In this document: piece after piece, positions 11,840 through 24,308 of the stretch | Numbering within the stretch: the stretch's first letter is position 1 | Layout of the letters: each line of letters begins with the position of its first letter | DNA from: Trichosporon coremiiforme | Lineage: Eukaryota; Basidiomycota; Tremellomycetes; Trichosporonales; Trichosporonaceae | Direction of reading: 5' to 3' | Assembly: GCA_039545355.1 (NCBI GenBank) | Contig: BCJJ01000017.1 | Coordinates: 434,001-498,000, forward strand | Length of the DNA: 64,000 nucleotides | Notes under the pieces: generated by a model | Told to the model about the DNA's origin: nothing | What the model saw: only the letters and a program-made list of their open reading frames with translations | Databases searched by the model: none | Program-made: the position numbers and the translations under genes

Positions 11840-14395
11840 ATGATCGACCTCAGCGAGCTCGGCGTCGCGGACACGGCTGATTCCGGCTGGGAACCCGGTG
11901 CGGACCCGGTGGACCTCGGCCGTGTAGGCGCAGCAGACCTCCGCGTTGCAGCCTCGGGACGACTTAGCTTTAGCCCGCCACCACCACCACCAGACGAGAA
12001 AGACGATACACAGCAAGCGCCGTCCTCGGATCCATGGACTGCCGACGACCTCACCGCCATCGCAGCCGCCGAGATGGCCGAACGGCAACGCCTCAGCTTT
12101 GAACGCAGTCTCGCTGGTCCCAGTGTCGGCAAGGCCGGTGAGTTACTCTGCCGATAGATCAAGCTTACACGCAGGCCTGCAACGAAATCAGACCGGTACG
12201 CTGCGGTAATCTTCGGCGAGCTGACACCAGAAATCAACCGCATCATCGCCGAGGCGAGCAAGGGGTCGAAGTGAGTTTCCTCCCAGCTCTCATCTAGCTG
12301 TCGTCCTGAGACCTGAGCTGACTTGCAGATTCTACGAAAACCAGGTTCGCAAGGATAAGGAGCTCACTGAGAAGATTGCGTGGTTCTGCGCGAAGCGTGA
12401 TGAGCTCCTGCGTGAAACGTCGAGGGAGAAGGTCCTCGCGGATGCCGATCGGATTGTGCGTAGCTGAAGAATCGGTCATTGGGAGCTGACAAGCAGTTGA
12501 TGGAAGTCGAGGCTGAGCGCGATTTGAGCCAGACCATCGTGCATGTCGACGTTGACGCGTTCTACGCCGCGGTCGAATGCAAGCGCGATCCGTCGCTGAA
12601 GGGGAAGGCGTTCGGGGTCGGGCAGGGCGTCCTGACTACTGCTAGCGTGAGCTTTCCTGAATGGGCCGGTTAGTTGACAGCAGTACGAGGCGAGGAAGTT
12701 TGGGTGCCGCAGTGGTATGGCGGGCTTCATTGCGAAGAAGCTGTGCCCTCACATCATCCTGTGAGCTGCGAGAACGCCAATTTCAGCTGACAAACAGTAC
12801 AGCATTGCACTTCGACTTGTACACCGAGGCATCGAGGAAGATCCGTGAAGTTCTTCTGCAGGTGAGCTTCGCGCTGACCTCCCAAGCTGACCAGACAGTA
12901 CGACGAGAACCTCATGATGGCCGGTCTCGATGAGGGATATCTTAAGTGAGCTTGGGTCGCGTTCCCTGAGCTGACCACCCAGCATTACAGGATACATCAA
13001 GCAGCACGGTGTGACGGCACTCGAGGCGGTAGAAAAGCTGCGCGCCGAAGTCGAGGCCGCCACCGGTCTCACCATCTCAGCAGGCATCGCGCCGAACCGC
13101 ATGCTCGCCAAGGTGCGTTGGGTTTAGTTCGAGGTTAACGCTCAGATTTGCTCGGACAAGAACAAGCCGAACGGCGTCTTCGAGCTCGAGTTCAACCGCG
13201 CCACTATCGTCAAGTTCATGCACGACCTGCCAGTGAGGTGCGTTATCAGCTACATTAACGTGCTGCGAAGCTGACGAGACAGGAAGATTCCTGGCTTCGG
13301 CCGTGTTACTGAGCGGTGTCTGGAAGGCTTTGGAGTTGAGGTGAGCTGGGGGCTTGAGGAATGTAGCTAACGTCAGACATGCGGGGACATCTACCGGCAC
13401 CGCGCAGAGCTGTTGGTCATGAACCACTGGCTCGGATTCCGGGGGCTCTGGTAAGCTTCAACTTCTCTGCTGCAACTGACATGTAGCAAGGCGCACCTCG
13501 GCATCGCGGACAACTCGGTGCAGCCGTACAAACGCGAGGAGCGTAAGAGCGTCGGTGTGGAGCGCACGTTCCGGGATAAGTGGGAGGACGAGGACATCCT
13601 GTCCGAGCTGGCGAACATTGCCCAGGAGCTCGAGGACGACCTGAAGCGGTTACGATACTCTGGCAAGACGGTCACGGTCAAGTTCAAGCTGCACACGTAC
13701 GAGTGTAAGTGCTTTCTCTCTCGCCCAAGTCCAAAGCTCATAAGGCAGCAAAGTCGCGCGCCCTGTCAGTCAAGAAGTACATCAACACGAAGGAGGAGAT
13801 CCTTCCGGTGAGCTACAACAGCCTGAAGAAGAGCTAACGTCAGATCGCCCTCGACCTCATGAAGAAGGAACTCCCTGTCCGCATCCGTCTCCTGGGAATC
13901 CGGCTTTCGAATCTGAAGGACTTAACAGTACCAGAAACAGGCATCAAGGAGGTCAGTTGTGCGCATGATCTCCCAACTAACGTACAGTTCTTCGCCAAGT
14001 CCGCCTCATCCAGCCCGAAGAAGACGAAGCCCGCCAAGTCTCCAGCCCCAGACCTGGATCTGAGCCAGATCGACGAGGCGGTCGAGGCTTCGTCCTCTGC
14101 CCCCGATCCCGCACCCGGCCCCTCAGAAGCAGTGGATACGGATCCGAGTCCGTCTAACCCCGGTCCGCTGTGTCCCATCTGTCAACGCGCTCTGGGTCCG
14201 GAAACGTCAAACGCACAGCTGAACGAACACATCGATCTGTGTCTCAACCGCGGTGTAGAGGGGATCGAGACCTCGCCTGTGAAGCGGAAGGAGCCAGCGA
14301 CCCAGGCGACGCAGGGAACGCAGGCGACACAGGGCAAGAGGAAGAAGAAACGCAAGGATGGGCCGACGGTTCTTGACTGGCTTAAGCGGGGTTAG
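11840..14395 (+). CDS. translesion DNA polymerase kappa (DinB/Y-family) with UBZ zinc finger
   Basis: Sixteen exons with introns of 33-58 nt give about 657 residues in frame. The polymerase core shows KGSKFYENQVRKDKELTEKI, then the palm motif IVHVDVDAFYAAVE (first catalytic Asp) and YEARKFGCRSGMAGFIAKKLCP. The second palm motif is AGLDEGYLNITGY, which keeps the Asp-Glu pair but replaces the usual Ser and Ala neighbours with Gly. Helix-hairpin segments (KIPGFGRVTERCLEGFGV) and the little-finger domain (KSVGVERTFRD) follow. The C-terminus holds one UBZ4-type finger, CPICQRAL plus LNEHIDLCLN, for ubiquitinated PCNA, and a basic tail. The enzyme is nuclear and bypasses bulky or methylated template lesions. 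In exon 5 the acceptor may be at 12493 or 12496, a difference of one residue. It is convergent with MSH4. Confidence 0.93.
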
Positions 14396-14601
14396 GTTAT
14401 GTAGCATATTAGATGCCATGTTGTATATTGCTCTTTCGCATTGTTGCTTGCTCGCCGGCGTGCGACTCGGCGCGCACTTAGCCCCACGAAAAGGATGAGG
14501 CTGATTGCCTGCACAACGATAACAGAACAAGAGGCTTGGATGTGATACAGAGCTATAATACATGACCTATCGATACACATTGAGTCTACGATGCCTTATA
14601 T

Positions 14602-14665
14602 GATGGACGCTTGACTTGATGGGTGCTTGATGAGATGGGTGCTTGATGAGATGTATGCTTGAGCT
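14602..14665. repeat. 16-bp tandem repeat, four imperfect copies
   Basis: The unit GATGGGTGCTTGATGA occurs exactly twice (14618-14633, 14634-14649). It is flanked by a diverged copy on each side (14602-14617, 14650-14665). The repeat lies between the convergent 3' ends of the polymerase kappa and MSH4 genes and ends 12 bases before the MSH4 stop. Confidence 0.9.
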
Positions 14666-14676
14666 GAAGTGCGAGA

Positions 14677-17600
14677 TCACAGCGTCGCTGTGCTCGCCTG
14701 CGCGATATCGCTCCCCGCCTCGCTCTCAAGAGCGAGCACGCTCTGCAGGGACTCCTTCAGATCATCCTGCAATTTGACAAGGTACTCGAGCACGCTCGGA
14801 TCGTCTTCGGTCGACGCCTGCAGGACGTGCATCAGTTTGCCGCGGAGCTGGAGTCAGCTATCTGCCCAAGAAGAGGGCAACTTACCTCGACAATGACCTT
14901 GCGGCGGGTCGCTTGGGCTGCCGCCAGGGTTGAGTTGCGGTCTGATGTTAGCTAAGACAAAGTGGAACAGCATACCGCGCTGCTCCAGGTCGTTGAGACG
15001 TGTTGCGACCGAACGGGCTGTGGTGAGCACGTCGCGTGGAAGCGAGGCGAGGGAGGCGAGCTCGAGGCCGTAGTGCCGGCGCTGGATTGAACCTTCGACA
15101 ACTTTGTACTGGAACGTGGAGGCGAAGCCTTTGTCGTCGTCTGGGGCCCGCCCGTGTGTGACTTGCAAGTGCAGGCTGTGGTCAGTTGGGAACAACGAAC
15201 ACTCGACGTACGTCACGACGCCGGGGTAGACGGAAAGCGTGTGTGCGAGTTCGTGGAAGTGTGTCGCGAAGAAAACAAACGACTGAGCGTTAGAAGAAGT
15301 CGACTACTGAACGCACCCTCGCCTTGATGAGCTGCTCGGCGATGGCTTGGCAGAGACCGACGCCTTCGATCGGTGCGGTGCCGCGGCCAAGCTAGAGTCA
15401 GTTGAAGCCAGTGGTGTACTCAACTTCATCGATCAGGATGAGGGAGCGGCTCGTCGCCATGCCCAGGATCATGGCCGAGGTCGTCATCTCGAGCGCGAAC
15501 GTGGAGAGCGACTTGGCCATGTTGTCGTCGTTGGAGAGACGAGTCAGCAGGTAGTCTGGCAGACGGATCGTGGCGTGCTCCGCTGGCAGGCTGATGTCAG
15601 CTTGCAGTACAGCACGTGCCAGCTCACAAGCACCCAACCATCCCTTGCACCGTGAGCAGGCCGATCTGGCGGAGATACGTGCTTTTGCCCGACATGCTGA
15701 AGTCAGTTAACTGATACCACCCGTGAAACTCACTTGGGTCCCTGTATCAACTGGAAATTCGCCGGGCCATCGGCGGCATACACATCGTTCGGAATCACTG
15801 TGCCAGGCGGGAGGGTGGCTTCGAGGATCGGGTGGCGTCCGTTTCGGATCGCAAGTGCACTGCCGATCTTGGGACGAACTAGGGTCAGACTAGCCTGCGC
15901 CACTCCGTACCGTAATCAGAAGCTGACGTCAGCTGAGCACCGGCGTGTTTAAGCCTACTGGAAGAGATCTCGGCGAAACTAGCGATCATGTCGAGAAGGG
16001 CTAGCTCCTCGGAGGCATGGTAGAGGCAGTCTGCCGTCAGCGGTTACCTAGTCAATGAACGGACCAATGTGGCATACAATGTCTTGGACCACCTGGGCCA
16101 CAGTCTCGTCGCTCAAGAGGAACACCTCCTGTTGCGTCTGCAACATTCTCGAGTTCCGCTTAAGCTGCATGTCAGCTCGGCAAGAGGACCCAGTTAGCTG
16201 ACCAGTTCATGCGTGGTGAACTTGACCGAGTGTTTGGAACGGTCGATGCTGAGAAGTCCGCGGGGAAGTTGCCTACCGTCCAGCTCGCTGCGAGGGCAGC
16301 TGAAACGATAACCAGTTTCGCCCCATTCAAGCGATACGCTGACGCCAAACTCTTCCTGGGTTTGCTCGACCACTGCCAGTGAGCTTTGCGGCACAGTCAG
16401 AACGCCTACACTCCTGGATGTCATCCTTGTTTTCCTTGAGGGTCTCACGGGCGAGGTCGAGAAGCTGGTTGTAAGTGTTCTTCACCGCGAACAGCCTCGC
16501 ATTGCGCTTCCTCTGCTGTGTCGACCCGCGGCCGGTGTCCAATGTGGTGTCATCTGCGATCGATTCTGCGGTTAGCAGAGGAGAGGTTGCACGTTGTACC
16601 GTTGATAATCTCCACAATCAGCCTATTGTCACCCTGTGAGAGCTGACGTCAGTGCCGCGTGGAGCCCCGAGTACCTTATCGGCGAGGACTTGCAGGAGGG
16701 AGGACGAAATCTCGCTACTGCTGAGAACATTTGCGAGTTCTGGCAGAACTGATACGACCTTGCGAAGTTGCAACAGCCACGCGATACGGGATTCAGTTTG
16801 ATTGGGGTTAATATCTTTACGTTCGTCTTGTGAGAACTTGAGAGGTCAGCAATCACGGCCACGGCCGGCATAGGACTTGCGTTTGCAATAATACGATCAA
16901 AGTCGATCTGCGGTTAGTGAACGTTCCGAATGCACCCACATTCTCAATGCTCTTGAGATGCTTGCGAATTCCGCGGAGCTTGTCAGGAGCCTCAATAAGT
17001 TCTGGTAGTCAATTGTCGGCATGGCCACGTCCTCCTGGAGAGACGATATGTGCATGGGAACAGAGCTGTACCTTCCACCGCGTCGAGGCGATTCTCCACT
17101 GTCACGCGATCTGGGTTGAGTAAGCATCTTGTGCAGGGCAACGTAGAATATCCCCACAGTTGTTCGGTTGCAAGATTGAGGCACGCAGGAGACGCCTGCC
17201 CATGGGCGTGAAGCACGAGTCGAGGGTGGCAAATCGGTTAGTACTCTGGTCACATGTGGATGTGGCGGCGGACCTACAGTAGAGCGTATTCTGGTCTTTC
17301 ATGGTGAGGTTGTTCTGCACGAGCTCCAAGTTGCGGGCAGTCTCCGAGTTGATGAACATGTGACCTTTGGAGTCAGATCCGGGCCTGTCTCCGCAGCCGC
17401 AACAGAACCCACCCTTCATGGACTCGTAGACGATCCTCAACGACTTGTCGTTGAACACGACCTTGCGCTTGCTGCCGACAAAGTGGATGAGCGCAGACGC
17501 AGCGCACAGGGCATAGTATCGATCCGCCGCAGTCATGACGGTCGAGGATTTGTTATCATCCTCAATCGCTAGACGTTTGATAAGATCGAGCCCTGCCGTC

Positions 17601-18366
17601 AGCCCCACAGACGTCATCGGCAATGAATCTCGACGCGCGTTCAGTCGCGTACCTGCTTCAGCATTCCAATGAACACGTGCGACCACGTCGCAGCGCAGGT
17701 CGTATTCGTCCTCAATTCGCTCGATGAGTTGGGGCCGCTCCTTCCGCGCGAACGCGGAGGCACTCTGACTGTTGGAGACCTGAGTGTCCGTTACGATTAC
17801 CGAGGAAGGCGGGTGGAGCAAAAGATAATGGAGAGTGTTGCTGTACGCTGGTGGCGTCAGGCACTGTCCCTCAGCCCGGAGATTGGAGTACGTACCAGGT
17901 GTTTCAGCGCTCTGGTTCAGTGTCAGCTGCCTGCTCCTCGCAAGAGCCGACCCAAGACAGACGTCTACTTACCTGGGTCAGTGTCAACTGGACGTTAGCC
18001 CTGCAGGTCTGCAGATCAGTGGAGGTAATGCGCTCACCCTTCCAGTGTCCAAGTTGATTGCCGCAAGGCCAACCTCGACGCCAGTACCTTGACGAACGTC
18101 AGATTCCCAGCTCTTACGGCATGCGTCATGTCGGGTCCCCACTCACCTTTGCTCTGGAGGACTGCGACAGCATACGAGCCCCCCTCGGCTGCTGTGGAGC
18201 CCGTTGTGCTGGGTCGGGTTAAGGATTGACGACAGCCGGCTGGGGTACTGTTGGAACGCCTTCCCTGTGATCCGACCACCGCAAACGAGGCGGCAGAGCT
18301 AGGCCGGCGGCCGTTCCTTGATAGCATTGCCGAGCGGCTGGGAGACGACGTTCGAGAAATGTTCAT
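14677..18366 (-). CDS. MSH4: meiotic MutS homolog MSH4
   Basis: A highly interrupted gene (at least 15 introns) whose exons carry MutS landmarks in order. After a Ser-rich N-terminus comes GTGVEVGLAAINLDTG. The connector/lever region includes DEYDLRCDVVARVHWNAEAG and CFTPMGRRLLRASILQP. The Walker A motif GPNMSGKSTYLRQIG is split by an intron at about 15690-15735. Walker B with the signature is LILIDELGRGTAPIEGVGL, again intron-split, at about 15390-15450. FFATHFHEL follows at about 15270. Two consecutive exons are only 15 nt (17973-17987) and 16 nt (17896-17911). The order of domains and the lack of an N-terminal mismatch-binding Phe motif favour MSH4 over MSH2/3/6. MSH4 pairs with MSH5 to stabilise crossover intermediates in meiosis. 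The start could be 18426; 18366 is preferred. Confidence 0.88.
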
Positions 18367-21118
18367 GTTGCATTTGATGAGACGGATATAGAATCGGTGA
18401 CTAGACAGGGAGGGACGCCGCCGCAATGGGTCCCGGGACAGGAAGAAGTGGGGGCTGGGAGCGCTGGTGGATTATTTGCGGAATGCGTTGTCCTGATCTG
18501 GTGATCTTGCGGTTTTTGCAAGTTCCGATGCAACGGGCTCGCTTAGATAACGACGACTGAAGTTGTTGGCGACAGGTGGAGCAAGGGAAAGCGGGAGCCA
18601 TGAAGGGGAGAAGATGATGGAGTCTGTCTGAGGAGGGCAGCACGATGGCACGAGGTGAGGACGAAGCGTGGGGGCGGTGGCGAGGAACCCGATGAACCTT
18701 GGCTTAGGCTTCGATTTGAAGCCAAGTAAGTACCTGGCTGATAATGCAGAAGTGTATTGGTGAATTGAACGACCTCGACGTTACCATTGTGCCTGCCACC
18801 CTCTCCCTGTCAAGTCCCCACTGTAGTCGGTCGGAACACAGCTCCTAGAGGGGCCAGCGATGCCCAGCATAACCCGGTAACCCCTGGCAACCTGTCAGCT
18901 TCCCTTCATAGCCTTTCAGAGTGGTTTGCGGCGTGACGCGATATCACTCAACCCCCAGCCCTCAGGTTGTCAGCTTGGTCAGCCTCCCGCACTGAGATGA
19001 GGGAGCCTGGGGCGCCAGGGATCGGACAGAAGTGGGACGGAGGAGGTTGCCGCGAGTTGGAGAGGTTAGACATCGGGTGGAGGCAAGGGATCGGAGATGC
19101 AAGGCACGTGGATCACAGATCGGAGTCCATCGACTGCGCAACTTCGCCGCTTTGGCTGTCAAGGGTTGGGAGCGGGCTGCTCCCCGACTGGTCGCGTCGA
19201 GGCGGACAAAATCACCCACACCCTCAACGCAGTCTCGAACAGCTCCGTGTCAGCTTGCCGTGTCACTGTGGCCGTCGTCTTCGTTTGTCGGCAGGTCTGA
19301 CCTCGGCCAGCAGAGTCCCATTTGGGTGACGCTTTGCAATGCGAAGAGAGAGGACTCCTGGCCGGGGCACAGCATGGCAAGCGCGAAGGCAACATTCTTC
19401 TCCAATAGAATACCCAGCGGCACACGTCCCCAACCGCAGGCGCGCAAAGTGCAGGGCACCGCGGAGGAGACATTGGTAGGGAAAGCAAGGAATGTAATCC
19501 ATCGATCAACTTAGCTCGTTTCTAGCTTTCTCCACTGCCCGCTCCGCGCCCCGTATCCGAGGGAGTCGATGGACAGGTGACCACGGCGGCCCCGGACCGC
19601 GAGGACTTTTTGGGTACCTTGAACTGACCATTGAGCTGCCCGCGGACCCGCGAGTTGATGTCGGACGAGTGAGGAAGACCATGTTGGTGAGAGGGGCCAC
19701 GCTATATTGACGTCACTGGATCCAAAGTGGTTCCTGCAGCCTCCCTGAGTATGCCGTCATAGGTGTGAAACGGAGTCTGTGGAGACAACTTTCAGGTAGA
19801 CAGACTTGGGTACCTGAGCCTTAGATGGAGCCCTGAGATCACGCAAGCACCAGACCGCAGCAGTGGTCCCACACCTCCGGGCAGCCGTTTGTTGACGCTG
19901 ACTACCCAGAGCGCAAGGGTCCAGGGGTTGGTCAGAGGGCGAGTGAATCGAGAAGGAGTCTAGACGCGGACGACCTGGGCCCGGGCTTTAGTGGACGCGT
20001 TGGGTCCGCTGCGCGAGTTGCTAGCTCGTCTGGTCTCATTACCTCTTCAGGTCTCCCCAGGCCACGGGTGTCAGCCAGACCTAAGCAGACCTGAGCCCTC
20101 GGGTTACGGCCGTATCCACCCTGCGCACTGGCGCTGTGTCTAGTACCCAGGCGCACGGACAGCCGATGCAGCGGCAGCGCAAGCAGCGCACTGTCTGCTC
20201 CTAGCCTCTTTGCTCCTAGTCTTGCTGGCGGCTGCCTCACCTCGTCGCCCTGTCTGCTCCCTGGACCTCGCGCTCCTCCTGGCCGTGGCCTTTGCTCTCC
20301 CCGGTAGGCTCGAATCGCCGTGAATGGAGAAGGATGGATGAAGGGCGCTTGCAGCTCGCAGACATCCCGTCTGTCCGCGCGCTCCCCTCGACCAGCACGA
20401 CCAGCATGGCCTGCGCGCCTGCGCGGTCGCACCGCGTCCTGACAAATGCACCTTGCTCCTGACACGGCCTGCCTGACAAGACCCACCCAGCATACCAGTG
20501 ACTTGGCTCTGCGCTCAGCGGCGCTGGCAACTTGACTACCGAGCTTTCCGGCCTGCCTCGCTACCATCCGCAACCACTGCTCCACCCTCACCAATCTTCA
20601 CATTCCCTCTTCCTCTATCTCCCCCGTTTTCTGTGTTCCATCTCCACAACATACCATCTGTACGCACCTTTCCGGCCTCTTGCTCCCCTTCCACGAACGC
20701 CACCTACGCCTATCTGTGGATACTCAAGCAGCGACTCCAGTCGTTTCCCTTACGATCTCGATCCCGGGAATTCAAATACGGTCCGAAGCCTCCAAGCCTC
20801 AGCCGGTGACTGGTGCGGCCTTCGAGCGGACTTTGAACTGCACGCTGTTCCGGCATCTTCATGCCAGCAAACTGGGCCTGATCGTAGAAAAAACCCAGTC
20901 TCTATAGCCGTCCCATCGTCCACCCAGAGCTTCGTCCGATACCCGCTGTCTGCGATCTCCCTTCCTTCCCTCACACCTCTTAATACCTGCTTCGCGCCTG
21001 ACCGACTGCTGTTCCGATTGTCGCCACCCTACTGTTTACACTTCCTTGTACGACTCTTCAACATCTGGCACACAGTGAACTCTTTGTTTATATCGCAACC
21101 CGAAAACCGCGGATAACC
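18367..21118. other. 2.75-kb region between divergent MSH4 and Q-rich regulator genes
   Basis: No gene with supported splice signals was found. A perfect CRE-type TGACGTCA lies at 19708-19715. The final ~550 bases (about 20550-21118) are C/T-rich on the + strand with several short upstream ATGs, as expected of a long 5' leader for the gene starting at 21119. Short open frames around 18960-20590 overlap on both strands and look like chance. Confidence 0.45.
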
Positions 21119-23836
21119 ATGACACAGTCGCTTGCGCCGAGCCCGGCATCGCCGCTCAGCCCCGACACCGCGTAAGTGCCTTGTCACACCCACTTCCGGT
21201 GATCCATCACTGACCCTCCATAGCATCCACAAGGCATCGTCTCCCGAGAAGGCCAAGCTGCTCTCTGAGGTGAGTGTGTGCACGATGTGGAAGGCGCTTG
21301 TCAATTGTCGCACCCGTGTGGTGATCGCACTTGGTGCGATCTCGTGACTTTAAACGCCGAGGGGCGTTCTGGTGCCGATGAGAACAAGCCATGCTAACTT
21401 GAATAGCCGCGACGTGCACCTCGTTCCCCTCGTTCTCCCACCACTGCATCCGACTCGTCGCCCATGTCACGCAGCCATCCGCACCCCTTGTCCCAACCGC
21501 CGATAAACGCTTCTGGTACGCAGACCCCCGGCACCGCTACCCCCGCTCCCCTCCCCTCGCCTCTCCCGGTCCAGCCTCTGGTCAAATCGCAAAGCGACGC
21601 TCCCAGAGATCGTGGCCTTCCCAGGCGACGCTCGTCCTTCCCGCCAGGCGTGGGATGCTCGGTCACCGGGGTCGGCTCTCCCACTTCCACCGCCGACGGG
21701 ACAGCGGCCCAGGCGTTCCCCTGGGTGGTCGGAGGTACCCCGTCCGGGCAATCGTTCAACTCGCTCATGTCTCGCGATCAGATGTCAGGATACGGCAACA
21801 ACCTCGAGACGTCCAAAGGCAACAGCCCGTGGGATGGATCTCTGAAGCTGGATGAGGCCAAGACCACGCCTTCAAAAGAGTCGCAAATCAGTCCTTCCCC
21901 AGCTTCCAAAGGTGTGTGGAATGTCGAGGGCACTAGCCTGACAAACACAGTCAACATGTCCCTGTCATCAAAGGCAATGTTGCGAACGCCCTCCATGGAA
22001 AGAACGGCGTCCGGGTCAGAGCACGGCTGGAGGGTGCTGCTCAACCGCAATCTGGACGTTGAGGGCATGGGCAGCATCGGCGTCGCCAGGCTAATGTCTG
22101 AAGTCTGGAAGAGGGGAGGGCCGGAAGCTGTAAGTGTGCAATTTCCATCCGCATAGAGAGTGCTGACACTTCGCAAGGTATCCAGCCAGAATCTCTGGCC
22201 GAGCGTTGTCATGTCGTTGACCTTGTCGCCCGAACATGGATCCAGCATCAGACAAACCGCATCCAACGCAGACGCTGCGTCGGCACTGCAGAAGGCGTAC
22301 GAAACAAACATCCGCCATCAGGAGTCCCTGGTATTTGCCGGCTTCTTAGCGAACTATCTGGCCACTACGGCGCCACCGGCTGTTAACGCCTTCCAGGGTA
22401 CTAAGGTCTACGGAGAGTCTACACCGACTATGGAGATCGATCTGTCCCAGTGGACAACCTTCACTCCTGGCGAGGAATGGCCATCACTATCCACGACGCT
22501 GCCTTCGGGTCCGGGCCTCACGCCACGACGCGAAATCACACCGAATCTTGGCCTTCCGCCAATCGACCTGTCTGAGAATCTTGAAACCATGTCCCGGTCT
22601 AACTCAAGCAGAGGAATGGATGGCGCTGGTGGCTTGAACGAAATCCTGGCCCAAATCGAGGAGAACAACACACAACGAGAAACCCAGAGCGACATGTTCG
22701 AGTCCATTGGAGGCGACTGGGGCAGGACGAGCAACATTTCCAGCACGGCGCAGAGCAGTCTGCAGCTGGGTACTCCGGAGACAAACATTACGGAACTCGA
22801 CAAAGCTTCGTCTTCGACAGGGCCGAAGAATGTGTTCCTTGACGAATCATCGAGCTCGAACTCGCCGGTCGACCAGGCCATCGGATCGTCGCTAAACGTC
22901 TCGCCGCATGTCTCGTCTGGATCGCTGCTCTCGGCTTCCACCGTCAGCTCGAATCTGCCCATCGCGCCGCAACAGCACTTCCCGCAACAGCCGATGTTGC
23001 AGCAGCATGCGCAGATGCAGTCCGGCCCGATCCAGGCTCAACCCCAACTTCAGCCGCAGTCTCAGCCTCAGCAGATCACTCAGCAGCAGCCGCAGCACCT
23101 GCAGCAGCCACCGGCCATCGCTCCTCGACCCACAAACGCGCGGAGGGCACCGCCGCCATCGCAGATCGCTCTGGCGCCGGTTCCGTTCATTCCGCCACCA
23201 CCCATGTGCATGTTCTTCACGCCCGCTTTCCGGGATTTGCAGAAAGGCAAGGTAGGAGTATGGAAGGGTGACTTGGAAATCCGTGGCCGTGGAGGCGGCA
23301 AATTCAATGTCCTCATCGTTGGAGAAGAGGGTTCCGATCATCTCTGGTGAGTTTCTCTTGGGGTGACAGGTAACTGACATTGCAGGCAGTCGCATACTTG
23401 GACCGACTCGCTTGCGTACCCGCCTCAGCCGACGCTTACGGAGAGCTGCACGGCGACGATGATTCCGGTCTCGACGCTGGCTCGTGAGGGCCTGCTTCCT
23501 GTGACGATGGGCATGGTGCTTTGTAACGACGAGAACATCGCGCCCTTCGTGCAGATGGTACAGGGCCTTCACGCGGAGGGCGTCGCGTTCCACCTTCCGC
23601 TTCCCGGATCTGGACTGCCCATCGTCTTCCTGCCTGCGAAGTTCGACGCTACCGACCAACTGCAACGCCTCGGTGTTGCCTTCATGGCGAAGGGTGGCAT
23701 TGCCCCGATCCCGCCACGCCCGTCGTTCAGCAGCGAGGAGAAGTCGAAGAGCCCCGCGTCGCCGCCGAAGAAGCGCCGCAAGTCGAACTCTGTCGGTCAG
23801 ACGCGCACATCAGCGCGCCGAAAACAGACGCAATAA
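21119..23836 (+). CDS. large Ser/Pro/Gln-rich nuclear protein, possible transcription regulator with a C-terminal beta-domain
   Basis: Five exons (21119-21171, 21224-21269, 21407-22129, 22178-23346, 23386-23836) give 813 residues. The first two thirds are low complexity. A patch of alternating Gln/Pro covers about residues 590-640. The ordered C-terminal part starts PPPMCMFFTPAFRDLQKGKV and continues VWKGDLEIRGRGGGKFNVLI with predicted strands, ending near PIVFLPAKF. The VWxGxLxx start resembles SPOC or Mediator-25 PTOV-type beta-barrels, but the match is weak. A basic nuclear signal (PPKKRRKSNS) lies at the end. The long leader and Q-rich domain suit a co-activator. I do not recognise the gene, and the fold assignment needs a profile search. 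Confidence 0.75.
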
Positions 23837-24308
23837 CTACACTGTCCCCTCCCTCTCGGTTGGTTTGCTCTATTCTTGGTTAATGTCGACTGCTTTGTCA
23901 AAACGCCCAACCCCATTTCCTTATCATATCATCAACAATCATGTAGCACCATTTCTGAACGTAGAACATACGGGCGATGTAACACGTACGAACATGCATG
24001 GACTGTGAAACGACTGAGGAAGGGAGCGCAACGAGAGTGTCAGGAAGTCATGCACGACCTTGTGCGATGCATGCATGTACGCGCTCGCATAGGAGCACTA
24101 AGAAATCACAACATAGCCGTCCCGCTGAAATCGAAGTGACGCCACAGGCTATAACGCCGTGGAAAAAGGTCCCGCTTTCTCGGATCGCTCTCGCGCGCCC
24201 GTCATGATCGCCGGGAGCCGTGGCCGGGCAGCGACGAGCGAGCGCGAGGCCTGACGTTGTAGTTGCTTGCTCGATACTCCGCACCCACCCCCACCACCAC
24301 TCACCAAA
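23837..24308. other. intergenic between two rightward genes
   Basis: It holds the 3' end of the Q-rich protein gene and the promoter of the MIC26/27 gene. An A/C-rich leader (CACCACTCACCAAA) directly precedes the start at 24309. No other feature seen. Confidence 0.5.

Noticed and set aside
18967..19509. Several 80-160-residue open frames on both strands between MSH4 and the Q-rich gene
   Set aside because: They overlap each other in opposite directions, and none shows a domain or linked exons.
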